Positions 37,684 to 46,288 of a stretch of DNA of 64,000 bases are shown here, piece by piece. The notes beneath the pieces are model-generated. The model did no database searches. It was not told the DNA's origin and worked only from the letters and a program-made list of their open reading frames with translations. The DNA lies in NCBI GenBank assembly GCA_009377585.1, contig WHTS01000011.1, positions 1 to 64,000 on the forward strand, given 5' to 3'. Each line of letters begins with the position of its first letter. Position 1 is the first letter of the stretch. A program made the translations under genes and the position numbers. This DNA is from Betaproteobacteria bacterium (lineage in GTDB: Bacteria > Pseudomonadota > Gammaproteobacteria > Burkholderiales > WYBJ01).

Positions 37684-39636
37684 TCATCGAACCGAAGCCG
37701 GCACGGCGTGCAGCGCGAGCAGGAACTCGGCCGCTTCGGCACCCTCGCGCGTGCGGCGCATCGGCGGCAGGCTGGCGAGAATGCGCCGCCCGTAGCCGCG
37801 GGTGAGCAGGCGCGGATCGCACAGCGTCATCACGCCGCGATCCGATGCGTCGCGAATGAGGCGTCCCACCCCTTGCTTGAGCGTCAGCGCCGCTTCCGGC
37901 AACTGGTAGTCCAGAAAGCCACTGCCGCCTTCACGCTCGAGCCGCTCGATGCGCGCGGCGAGCACCGGGTCGTCGGGCGGCGCGAACGGAATGCGGTCGA
38001 TCGCAACCAGGGACAACGCCTGCCCGCGCACGTCCACGCCTTCCCAGAACGAGTGGCTGCCGACCAGTACGGCATTGCCGAGGCTGCGAAAGCGCTCCAG
38101 CAGCTCGCTGCGCGAACCCTCGCCCTGGGCCAGGAGCGGAAAATCCAGACCCTCGCGGGCAAACGCTTCCCCGAGGAGCCGCCGCGCCTCGCGCATCGCC
38201 CGCAGTGAGGTGAACAGACAGAACGTGCGTCCCCCGGCGGCCCGGATGAGGGGCACGAGCGCCTCGACCACCGCGGCCGTGTAGTGCGGCGTATTGGGCT
38301 CGGGCAGGTTGCGCGGCAGATAAAGCAGTGCCTGCTGCTCGAAATCGAACGGGCTCGGCCAGCACGCGGTGGTGCATGCGTCGAGCCCCAGGCGGCCGCA
38401 GAAATGATTGAAGTCGCTCCCGACCGAAAGCGTGGCCGAAGTGAAGATCCATGCGCGCGCGCCGCCTTCGACCTGACGGCGGAAGATCGAGGCAATCGAA
38501 AGTGGGGTTGCATTCAGCGCCGCCGACTGGGCGAAGACCTCGAGCCAGCGCACCTGTTCGGCGCTGTCGCCCTCGCGCCAGCGCTGCAGCCGCTCCGATA
38601 GCGAAGCCGCACGGCTGCGGCAATGATCGATATCGGCCGAGCGCTCGGCCTGGGCCGCGAGCAGGTCGGTGAGCGTCTCGAGCGCCTTCTGCGCCGCGTC
38701 GAGCGCGGTTGCGAACGTGCTGCGCTGCGCGATCGCTCGCGCCGGAACGCGCCCCGGCGCCTCGCCACACTCGAGCCGCAAATCGCGCGCCGACTTCTCC
38801 AGCGCCTGAGTCGCGGGTAGCAGCGGCGCGAAGTCGCGGGCGTGCGTGAGCGCTGCCGCCCGGGCATCGCGCGCGAGCTCCAGCAATTGCGCGGTCGAAA
38901 CGCTCTCGCCGAAAAACAGGCTCGCGGTCTCCGGCAGCTGGTGCGCCTCGTCCAGGATCACGGCGTGACTCGCGGGCAACAGCTCGCCCGCCCCTTCGTC
39001 GCGCAGCACCAGGTCGGCGAAGAACAGATGATGGTTCACCACCACGATGTCGGCCTCCAGCGCCCGCTTGCGTGCTTCCATCACGAAGCACTCCTTGTAT
39101 TGCGGACAGTCCGAGCCGAGGCAGTTCTCCCGGGTGGAGGTTGCGTGCGACCACGCGGAAGCGTCTTCGGGGACTTCGGCCAGCTCGCTCTTATCGCCGC
39201 TGCGCGAGCGCAGCGCGAATGCGGCGATCGCGTGCAAATGACGCACGCCGTCGCGGCTCGCGAAGCGGCCTTCGCTGCGAGCCCGGTCGAGATGATGGCG
39301 GCACACGTAGTTGGCGCGGCCCTTCAGAAGCGCCACGGTAACGGGCACGTTCAGCGCCGCGCGCACCATCGGGATGTCGCGGTGGTAGAGCTGATCCTGC
39401 AGCGTCTTGGTGCCGGTGGAGATGATCACCTTCGCCCCGGAGAGCAGCGCGGGAACCAGGTATGCGAACGTCTTGCCGGTCCCCGTGCCCGCTTCGGCCA
39501 CCAGGACACCGTAGTTGCGCATGGCCTCGTCGACCGCGTGCGCGAACGCGATCTGGCCCTCGCGCGGGCGGTAGCCGGCAACGGCGCGCGCAAGCGCTCC
39601 GTCGGAAAGGAAGACGTGGTCGATGGGATCGGACAA
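37684..39636 (-). CDS. DinG/YoaA family ATP-dependent DNA helicase
   Basis: An XPD-like superfamily 2 helicase of 650 residues. Walker A is GTGTGKT (50-56) and the DEAH box is at 229-232 (ILDEAHQL). Four cysteines placed as in the iron-sulphur domain are Cys112, Cys172, Cys177 and Cys183 (NCLGSDCPQYKEC), so a 4Fe-4S cluster is expected. The C-terminal helicase motifs include LVGSHSFWEGVDVRG and QGVGRLIRDASDRG. The lack of extra exonuclease domain fits DinG/YoaA, with YoaA perhaps closer by length. It is divergent from phoD. Confidence 0.92.
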   Translation of the reverse strand: MSDPIDHVFLSDGALARAVAGYRPREGQIAFAHAVDEAMRNYGVLVAEAGTGTGKTFAYLVPALLSGAKVIISTGTKTLQDQLYHRDIPMVRAALNVPVTVALLKGRANYVCRHHLDRARSEGRFASRDGVRHLHAIAAFALRSRSGDKSELAEVPEDASAWSHATSTRENCLGSDCPQYKECFVMEARKRALEADIVVVNHHLFFADLVLRDEGAGELLPASHAVILDEAHQLPETASLFFGESVSTAQLLELARDARAAALTHARDFAPLLPATQALEKSARDLRLECGEAPGRVPARAIAQRSTFATALDAAQKALETLTDLLAAQAERSADIDHCRSRAASLSERLQRWREGDSAEQVRWLEVFAQSAALNATPLSIASIFRRQVEGGARAWIFTSATLSVGSDFNHFCGRLGLDACTTACWPSPFDFEQQALLYLPRNLPEPNTPHYTAAVVEALVPLIRAAGGRTFCLFTSLRAMREARRLLGEAFAREGLDFPLLAQGEGSRSELLERFRSLGNAVLVGSHSFWEGVDVRGQALSLVAIDRIPFAPPDDPVLAARIERLEREGGSGFLDYQLPEAALTLKQGVGRLIRDASDRGVMTLCDPRLLTRGYGRRILASLPPMRRTREGAEAAEFLLALHAVPASVR

Positions 39637-39780
39637 GGAGACGTTTCGATTCGCACGCTAATTGACTCCGGCCTAGTTTACCGTGAACGCCCGCGGGCGC
39701 CTCCGCCGGAAGTCATAGTCACGAAAACGCCATGCTGGATCGGGTACCATGACGTTGCCCACTCCGAACAACGACATACC

Positions 39781-41352
39781 ATGACTTCCGAACGTGCACC
39801 CTCGGCCTTGCGCCGCCGCCTGCTCGCGGCCGCCTGGTCGCTGGCCGCGGCCGGCGTGCTTGCACCCTCGAGCGCACGCCCGGCCCGGGCGGCGCGGTTC
39901 GAAAAATGCCCTTTTACACTCGGCGTCGCTTCGGGCTGCCCTCGTCCGAACGGCATAGTCCTGTGGACGCGGCTCGCACCCGACCCGCTCCATGCCGGCG
40001 GCATGTCTGCGGAGGCCGTCGACGTGCACTGGGAGCTCGCCCGCGACGAAGGCTTCCGCGACATCGTCCGGCGTGGCACCGAGCGTGCCACGCCCGAGAC
40101 CGCCCACAGCGTGCACATCGAACTGCGCGACCTGAACCCCGATCGGTTCTATTGGTACCGCTTCGCCGCGGCCGATGCCGTGAGCCCGGTCGGGCGCACG
40201 CGCACTGCGCCGGCGGCCACGGCGGCCGTGCAGCGCATGCGCTTCGCGTTCGCCTCCTGCCAGCAATTCGAGCAGGGCTACTACGGCGCTTATCGCCACA
40301 TGGCAGCGGAAGACCTCGACCTGGTCGTATTCCTCGGCGACTACATCTACGAATCGAGCTGGGGCCGCAACCACGTGCGCATGCACTCCGGCCCGGAGGC
40401 CACCACGCTCATCGGTTATCGCAACCGGCACGCGCAGTACAAGACCGACCCCGATCTGCGCGCCATGCACGCGCAAGCGCCGTGGCTCTTCACCTGGGAC
40501 GACCACGAGGTCTCCAATGACTACGCCGACACCCAGGGCCAGTACCTGCAGGCGGACTTCGTCGAGCGCCGCGCCGCGGCCTATCGGGCCTACTACGAGC
40601 ACATGCCGCTCGAGCGCGCCATGCTGCCGCGCGGCCCCGCCATGCGGCTTTACGAGCGCTTCGCATGGGGCCGGCTCGCCAGCTTCCACATGCTCGACGA
40701 CCGCCAATACCGGCACATCCAGGTCTGCCCCAACCCCAATCGCGGCGGTGGCTCCAGCGTGGTCGACGATATCGCCTGCCCGGAGCGCAATGACCCCGAG
40801 CGTTCGCTCCTCGGCCCGGCGCAGGAAAAGTGGCTGCGCGACGGGCTCGACGCCTCGCCGGCGCGCTGGAACATCCTCGGGCAGCAATCGTTCATGGCGC
40901 AGCTCGATCGCACCCCGGGCCCCGGGGTCACGCACTGGACCGACTCCTGGGACGGCTATCCGGACGCGCGCAAGCGCCTGCTCGACTTCGTCGCCGAGCG
41001 CAAGCCGGGCAACGTGCTGGTGATCGGCGGCGACGTGCACAGCCACTGGGTGTGCGATCTCAAGCAGGACTTCGCACGACCCGAGGCGCCCACGGTGGCG
41101 ACCGAATTCTGCGGCACGTCGATCAGCTCGCAGGCCTGGGCCCAGGCGCGCAACGCCGCCCTGCTGCCCGACAATCCGCACGTCCGGTTCGTGAGCAGTG
41201 AGCGGCGCGGCTATGTGGTGATGGACGTCACGGCGCAGTTCTGCCAGGTGCGCCTGCGCGGGATCGAGAACGAGAAGCTGCAAGACACCGGCATTGCGAC
41301 GCAGGCGAGCTTCGTGGTCGAGGACGGCCGGCCGGGCGCGCAGCGGGAATGA
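39781..41352 (+). CDS. phoD: PhoD-type alkaline phosphatase/phosphodiesterase
   Basis: A secreted Ca/Fe-dependent phosphoesterase of 523 residues. The N-terminus RRRLLAAAWSLAAAGVLAPS is a likely Tat signal. The N-terminal PhoD domain (about 40-140, VASGCPRPNGIVLWTRLAPD) precedes the metallophosphatase core with ASCQQFEQGYYGAYRHMA, FLGDYIYE, WDDHEVSNDYA and IGGDVHSHWVCDL, which hold the metal ligands. The ATG at 39781 is the family start. The gene stands alone; no Pho box was identified. Confidence 0.92.
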   Translation: MTSERAPSALRRRLLAAAWSLAAAGVLAPSSARPARAARFEKCPFTLGVASGCPRPNGIVLWTRLAPDPLHAGGMSAEAVDVHWELARDEGFRDIVRRGTERATPETAHSVHIELRDLNPDRFYWYRFAAADAVSPVGRTRTAPAATAAVQRMRFAFASCQQFEQGYYGAYRHMAAEDLDLVVFLGDYIYESSWGRNHVRMHSGPEATTLIGYRNRHAQYKTDPDLRAMHAQAPWLFTWDDHEVSNDYADTQGQYLQADFVERRAAAYRAYYEHMPLERAMLPRGPAMRLYERFAWGRLASFHMLDDRQYRHIQVCPNPNRGGGSSVVDDIACPERNDPERSLLGPAQEKWLRDGLDASPARWNILGQQSFMAQLDRTPGPGVTHWTDSWDGYPDARKRLLDFVAERKPGNVLVIGGDVHSHWVCDLKQDFARPEAPTVATEFCGTSISSQAWAQARNAALLPDNPHVRFVSSERRGYVVMDVTAQFCQVRLRGIENEKLQDTGIATQASFVVEDGRPGAQRE

Positions 41353-41364
41353 GCTTGGTCGATT

Positions 41365-41427
41365 CTCCGCAAATTGCCTGACGAGTCGCTTCCGGGCTGC
41401 GCTCCCCTCTCCCTCCGGGGTGAGGGA
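41365..41427. repeat. dispersed repeat related to 14661 and 32989, copy 3
   Basis: CTCCGCAAATTGCCTGACGA leads through GAGTCGCTTCCGGGCTGCGC into CCTCTCCCTCCGGGGTGAGGG. It is the most diverged of the three copies and fills the convergent spacer between phoD and the ABC transporter. Confidence 0.65.
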
Positions 41428-41434
41428 GGGCTCG

Positions 41435-42439
41435 CTAGTCCGGTTCGCCGGCGAAATGGCAGGCCGCGTGATGGCCTTCATCGAGCTCGCGCAACGCCGG
41501 CGCCTCGACCCGGCAACGCTCCGCCTGGCGCGGACAACGACCGAAGAAGCGGCACACGTTCGGATCGGGATCGATCGGGCTCCTCGGTTCGCCGGGCAGC
41601 AACCGGCGCCCGGCGGGCGTACCGCCGAAGACCGGGATCGCCTGCAGCAACGCACGCGTGTACGGATGCGCCGGTGCTTCGAAGAGGCTCGCAGTGGGCC
41701 CTTGCTCGACGATGCGGCCGAGGTACATGACGAGCACGCGGTCGCACACCATGCGCACGACATTGAGATCGTGCGAGACGAACAGATAGCTCATGGCGAG
41801 CCGCTGCCGCAGTGTGTCCAGTAGCTTCAGGATGGTCGCCTGCACCGACACGTCGAGCGCCGCGGTCGGCTCGTCGAGCACCAGCAATTGCGGGCGCAAT
41901 ACGATGGCGCGCGCGATGCCGACGCGGGCCTTCTGGCCCCCCGAGAGCTGGTGCGGAAGCCGGCTCAGGAGCTCCAGCGGCAGTCCCACCTGCTCGGCGG
42001 CTTCGCAAACGCGATTGGCGATGGTGGCGGCATGGCGCAGATCGCTCAGGCGCCGCAGCGGCTCGGCAATGATCGCAAATGCGCTCTGGCGCGGATCGAG
42101 GCTGTCGGTCGGGTCCTGGAACACCATCTGGATCTTCGGCCGCAAGCCCGATGCGGAAAATCGCCTGGCCGGAATGAAGCCGATGTTGCGGCCCTGGAAG
42201 ATGATGTCGCCCTCGCTCGCGTCGAGCATGCGCGTGATAAGCCGCACCAGCGTCGACTTGCCGCAGCCGGACTCGCCGACGAGACCGACGCTTTCTCCCG
42301 GCACGATGGTGAAACTCACGCCATCCACGGCGTGCAGGCTCGATACCGGCCGCGGCCCGCGGCGCTTCAGCCACTCGCGCACGGACGCCTTGCCGACCGG
42401 GAAGCGCTTCTCGAGCGAGACGACTTCGAGCAGGTTCAT
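41435..42439 (-). CDS. oligopeptide-type ABC transporter ATPase (OppF/DppF)
   Basis: The second nucleotide-binding subunit of an Opp/Dpp-family importer, 334 residues. Start MNLLEVVSLEKRFPVGKASV at 42439 overlaps the preceding ATPase gene by 4 nt (ATGA). Motifs are Walker A GESGCGKST, Q-loop MVFQDPTDSLDPRQ, signature LSGGQKARVGIARA, Walker B LLVLDEPTAALD and H-loop VSHD. The C-terminal Opp/Dpp extension has the cysteine pattern VCRFFGRCPRQAERC found in OppD/OppF that bind an iron-sulphur cluster. It is the last gene of the transporter operon. Confidence 0.93.
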   Translation of the reverse strand: MNLLEVVSLEKRFPVGKASVREWLKRRGPRPVSSLHAVDGVSFTIVPGESVGLVGESGCGKSTLVRLITRMLDASEGDIIFQGRNIGFIPARRFSASGLRPKIQMVFQDPTDSLDPRQSAFAIIAEPLRRLSDLRHAATIANRVCEAAEQVGLPLELLSRLPHQLSGGQKARVGIARAIVLRPQLLVLDEPTAALDVSVQATILKLLDTLRQRLAMSYLFVSHDLNVVRMVCDRVLVMYLGRIVEQGPTASLFEAPAHPYTRALLQAIPVFGGTPAGRRLLPGEPRSPIDPDPNVCRFFGRCPRQAERCRVEAPALRELDEGHHAACHFAGEPD

Positions 42440-43437
42440 AGCGGATTGAGGCAGCGCACTTCGTGTCGCTCGCCGACCGCGCGCGCTCGCAACTGCGTGC
42501 TGGTACACGCTTCGAACGCGCGCTCGCAGCGCGCATGGAAGCGACAGCTCGGCAGATCGCCGCGGCGCAGGTCGGGCAGGTTTCCGGGAATCGAGCAGAG
42601 CGAGTCGAGCGTTCGCCGCGGACCCGGGATCGAGGCGATCAGCTTCTCCGTATACGGAGGCCGCGGACGCGCGAACAGCTGCGCGCACGGCGCCGTTTCC
42701 ACCACGTGACCCGCGTGCATCACCACGATCCGGTCGCAATACTCCGAGGCCAGCGCCAGATCGTGCGTGATCAGGATCGCCGCCATGCGCCGCTCGCGCG
42801 CCAGCTCGCGCAGGAGCCCCATGATCGCGGCCTGGGTGGTCACGTCGAGCCCGGTGGTCGGCTCGTCGGCGATCAAGAGCGAAGGCTTGCAGGCAGCCGC
42901 GAGCGCGATCATGACACGCTGGCATTGGCCGCCCGAGAGCTCGAACGGATAGGCCGAATAGCGCCGCTGCGGATCGGGGATGCGTACCTCGGCGAGGCAC
43001 TCGATCGCCCTTTGCCGCAACTGTCCCGGCAGCGCCGTGGTATGCGCCCGCAGCACGTCCTCGAGCTGCCGGCCGACCGTGCGGATCGGGTTCAACGCCG
43101 TGCGCGGATTCTGGAAGATCATGGCGATCTCGCGCCCGCGCACCTCCTGCAGCGTGTACTCATTGGCAGCAAGCATGTCGAGGCCGCCGAAGCGGATGCT
43201 CCCGGCCGTGATGCGCGCCGCCGGGTCGAGGATGCGCAGGATGGCGAACGCGAGCACCGACTTGCCCGAGCCGGACTCGCCCACGATGCCCACCGTTTCG
43301 CCCTTGCCCACGTCCAGATCGACGTTCTCGAGCGCGTGCACGCTGCCGGAGCGGGTACGAAACTCCAGGCTCAGCTCGTGCACCGCAAGCAACGGCGGAG
43401 CGGTAGCGCTCAAGGGAAAGTCGTTCGCTTCGCTCAC
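42436..43437 (-). CDS. oligopeptide-type ABC transporter ATPase (OppD/DppD)
   Basis: The first nucleotide-binding subunit of the same importer, 333 residues from a GTG at 43435-43437, which overlaps the permease stop by 4 nt. Motifs are Walker A GESGSGKS, signature ELSGGQCQRVMIALA, Walker B LLIADEPTTGLD and H-loop ITHD; the Q-loop is IFQNPRTALNPIRT. The C-terminal CRFHARCERAFEAC is the Opp/Dpp cysteine motif. The cysteine in the signature (GGQCQ) is common in this family. Confidence 0.93.
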   Translation of the reverse strand: MSEANDFPLSATAPPLLAVHELSLEFRTRSGSVHALENVDLDVGKGETVGIVGESGSGKSVLAFAILRILDPAARITAGSIRFGGLDMLAANEYTLQEVRGREIAMIFQNPRTALNPIRTVGRQLEDVLRAHTTALPGQLRQRAIECLAEVRIPDPQRRYSAYPFELSGGQCQRVMIALAAACKPSLLIADEPTTGLDVTTQAAIMGLLRELARERRMAAILITHDLALASEYCDRIVVMHAGHVVETAPCAQLFARPRPPYTEKLIASIPGPRRTLDSLCSIPGNLPDLRRGDLPSCRFHARCERAFEACTSTQLRARAVGERHEVRCLNPL

Positions 43438-44339
43438 GTTCGCCCCCGCGGGTCCATCATGTCGCGCAGCCCATCGCCGAGCAGATTGAAGCAGAACACC
43501 GCCAGCATCAGCGTCGCGCCGGGAAACAGCGCCACCCACCACTCGCCGGAGATGATGAAAGTCGCGCCTTCGGCCACCATCACGCCCCACTCGGCATCGG
43601 GCGGGCGCACGCCCAGACCGATGAACGACAATCCGGCCGCGTTCAGGATGGCCCACCCCATGTTGAGCGAGATCTGCACCATCATCGGCGGCAGCACGTT
43701 GGGAAAGACGTGCAGGGCGAGCACCTGCGCGTCGGAATTGCCCGCCAGGCGCGCGGCCTCGACGTAGCCCGCGTTGCGGCGCACGTTCACCTCGGCGCGC
43801 GCGACCCGGATGTAGAACGGCAGGTTGATGATCGCCGTGGCCAGCACGATGTTGGCCACGGTGTTGCCCAGCGCCGCGACGATTCCCATCGCCAGCACGA
43901 ACAGCGGAAACGCCATGATGGTGTCGGCGAGTCGGCCGATGAGGCGGTCGGCCCAGCCGCCATGGAAGCCGGCGATACAGCCGAGCAGCGAACCGAGCGC
44001 GAACGAAGCAGCCACGGCGGACACGGCGATGCCGAAGTCCAGTCGGGTCGCCACGGCGATGCGCGACAGGATGTCGCGCCCGAGCGCATCGGTGCCGAAC
44101 CAGTGGCTGCGCGACGGCGGCTGCAGTGCGGACTGGGTATTGGATGCGAGCGGATCGTACGGCGCGATCCAGGGTCCGAACAGCGCCAGCACGACGAAGC
44201 CCAGAAAGAGTACGAACGCGCCCAGCGTCACCGGGTTCTCGGTCGCGACATAGCGCACGTGGCGCCAGGTCGCACGCCAGCCCGGGGTGGCGGCGGCCGC
44301 AACAACCGCGGCCGCTAGGGTCGATGCGCGCATGTCCAT
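43434..44339 (-). CDS. oligopeptide-type ABC transporter permease (OppC/DppC)
   Basis: An inner-membrane permease of 301 residues with about six helices. The N-terminal OppC-type segment (PWIAPYDPLASNTQSALQPP, then HWFGTDALGRDILSR) is diagnostic of DppC/OppC. The coupling loop reads YVEAARLAGNSDAQVLALHV (EAA motif). It starts 16 nt before the permease B stop on the map, that is, just downstream of it, and runs into the ATPase genes with 4-nt overlaps. Confidence 0.93.
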   Translation of the reverse strand: MDMRASTLAAAVVAAAATPGWRATWRHVRYVATENPVTLGAFVLFLGFVVLALFGPWIAPYDPLASNTQSALQPPSRSHWFGTDALGRDILSRIAVATRLDFGIAVSAVAASFALGSLLGCIAGFHGGWADRLIGRLADTIMAFPLFVLAMGIVAALGNTVANIVLATAIINLPFYIRVARAEVNVRRNAGYVEAARLAGNSDAQVLALHVFPNVLPPMMVQISLNMGWAILNAAGLSFIGLGVRPPDAEWGVMVAEGATFIISGEWWVALFPGATLMLAVFCFNLLGDGLRDMMDPRGRT

Positions 44340-44355
44340 GTCGAAGCCCCCGCGC

Positions 44356-45369
44356 TCAGCCTTCGAGGCTCGCCCGCGGATCGATCACCCCGTAGAGCAG
44401 ATCGATGATGAGATTGAGCGCCACGTAGACCAGCGCCATCGTCAGCACGAAGCCCTGCACCGGGGCATAGTCGGAAGCGACCAGCGCCTCGATTACGTAG
44501 GAGCCGATGCCGGGCCAGGCGAACACCTTCTCCACCAGCACGTTCGATCCGAGCAGGAAGGAGAACACCATCCCGAGCGTCGTCACCACGGGCAGGAGCG
44601 CATTGCGCAACGCATAGGTGTACAGGACTTTCGCGCGCGAAAGCCCCGACGCGCGCGCCGTGCGGATGAAATCCGACGACAGCACCCCCAGCATCGATGC
44701 GCGCGTCATGCGCATGATCGGCGCCATCACGAACAACCCCAGCGTGATCGACGGCAGCAGCAGCTGGGAGGCGGCAGCGCCGAACAGCTCGAAGTCGCGC
44801 GCGAGCAGGCTGTCGATGAGATAGAGACCGGTGAGGTGCGGCGGCGGCGAGAACGCCACGTCGATGCGTCCCAGGGGCGAGGGCGCGATGCCGAGCAGGA
44901 AATAGAACACGTAGGCGAGGAGCAAGCCGGTGAAGAAGGTCGGCAGCGATACGCCGGCCGTCGCCAGCATGCGGCACAGGTGATCCAGCCACGAGCCGGG
45001 CCGGGTCGCGGCCAGGATGCCGAGCGGAACGGCGACCGCGAGCGCGAGCGCCAATCCGCACAAGGTGAGCTCCAGCGAGGCTGGCAGGCGCGTGGCGATC
45101 TCCTGCAGCACCGGCTGGCCGGTCGAGAGCGATGTGCCGAGGTCGCCGCGCGCGAGCTCCTTCAGGTACAGCCCGAACTGGTGCAGCAGCGACTTGTCGA
45201 GCCCGAGATGGACGCGAATCTGCTCGATCGCTTCCTGGGTCGCCGCCGGACCGGCGAAATAGGCGGCGGGATCGCCGGGGAGCGCGCGTGTGAGCACGAA
45301 CGTGACGATCACCACGCCGATCACGTTCGGGATGGCGCCGAGCAGGCGCTCGCCGATCAACCTCGTCAT
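44356..45369 (-). CDS. oligopeptide-type ABC transporter permease (OppB/DppB)
   Basis: An inner-membrane permease of 337 residues with about six helices. It begins MTRLIGERLLGAIPNVIGVV and has the DppB/OppB hallmark RALPGDPAAYFAG (PGDP box) and the loop FIRTARASGLSRAKVLYTYA. The DP-R-loop and C-terminal LLYGVIDPRAS are typical. It follows the broken substrate-binding-protein gene and is otherwise intact. Confidence 0.93.
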   Translation of the reverse strand: MTRLIGERLLGAIPNVIGVVIVTFVLTRALPGDPAAYFAGPAATQEAIEQIRVHLGLDKSLLHQFGLYLKELARGDLGTSLSTGQPVLQEIATRLPASLELTLCGLALALAVAVPLGILAATRPGSWLDHLCRMLATAGVSLPTFFTGLLLAYVFYFLLGIAPSPLGRIDVAFSPPPHLTGLYLIDSLLARDFELFGAAASQLLLPSITLGLFVMAPIMRMTRASMLGVLSSDFIRTARASGLSRAKVLYTYALRNALLPVVTTLGMVFSFLLGSNVLVEKVFAWPGIGSYVIEALVASDYAPVQGFVLTMALVYVALNLIIDLLYGVIDPRASLEG

Positions 45370-45402
45370 GGCCTCACCACGCCTCGTTTCCCCTGCGACA
45401 TG

Positions 45403-46141
45403 TCAGGCCTTGGCGATATCGCGATAGTCGGGCTGCAGGTGGAACCAGTAGCGATAGCCGCGAATGTTCTTTTGCATCGCGACGTCGCAATTGGGCTGGG
45501 CGATCGGAATGCGCGGCACGTCCGCGAAGGCCAGGGCGATGAAACCCTGCACGTCTTCCCGATAGCGCCTGGGGTCGGACTCGAAGCGCGCCGCATCGAT
45601 CAGCTTGTCCATCGCCGGATTGCGATAGCTCATGGTGTTGAACACCGCGTTCTGGCCGTGATAGCACCAGAAGAAGAAGTACTTGCTCCGGCTTCTCGAT
45701 CGAGCCCGCCTTCATCTGGAAGGTGGGAAAACCGCCGACGCTGACCATGCGCTCGAACGACCACTTCACATCGCGCGCAGTGACCGGCGCGCCGTCGTGA
45801 AACTTTGCGTCCTTGCGCAGCTTGAAGGTGGCCGACATCCCTCCAGATGCCACTTGCCAGATTTCGGCGAGCTCGGGCTCGAGCCTGGTGTGGTCGTACA
45901 TCGAGCTGCCGTCAGGCATCTGCTTGCGCCCGAACGTGAGCAGCCGGTCGTAACAGACCCAGGACACGCCATAAGCCGGCCGGTTCGCCCCGACGGTATG
46001 GATGTCGAGGGAATTCGGACCCGTTTCGTTCGCAACGACCAAGAGCTCCTTGCGCCGATCGCTTTGCGCCCGCAGCGGCAACGGCACCACGAGACCGGCG
46101 GCCGCGGCTGCGGATCGCGTCATGAATTCGCGTCGTTTCAT
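45403..46141 (-). pseudogene. ABC transporter substrate-binding protein, internal deletion
   Basis: The N-terminal part, from MKRREFMTRSAAAAAGLVVP (Tat-like signal) to about residue 155 (FPTFQMKAGSIEKPEQ), is a normal SBP_bac_5 domain. The C-terminal part, KYFFFWCYHGQNAVFNTMSY to QPDYRDIAKA, is also normal but lies in another frame. They meet near 45680-45688. Family members have roughly 500-530 residues; here about 155 plus 95 remain, so some 250-280 residues of the middle are missing and the frames no longer match. The product cannot bind a ligand. It starts immediately after the atzF remnant. Confidence 0.85.
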
Positions 46142-46288
46142 CTACTCTCTCCCAGGTTCGCCAAGGACATGCAACTCATCGTTTCGCCTCGCCGCGCGCG
46201 CACGCGCGAGCCCGTTGCGCCAGCCGCCCCATGCCGTGATGTCGCGCTCGGCGCAGACGCCATGCGGCTCGCATACGAATCCCTTCAC
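46142..46288 (-). pseudogene. C-terminal tail of allophanate hydrolase
   Basis: Starting at VKGFVCEPHG and including RDITAWGGWRNGLARA, this 48-codon piece matches the very end of the C-terminal domain of AtzF-type allophanate hydrolases, where a VKGFVCEP-like segment is conserved. It lies in a different frame from the amidase that ends at 46285. About 90 residues that should join the two are absent. Confidence 0.7.

Noticed and set aside
45374-46141. A full short protein of 255 residues from the binding-protein start
   Set aside because: After about residue 155 the frame is the wrong one for the conserved C-terminal part, so the tail is out-of-frame sequence.
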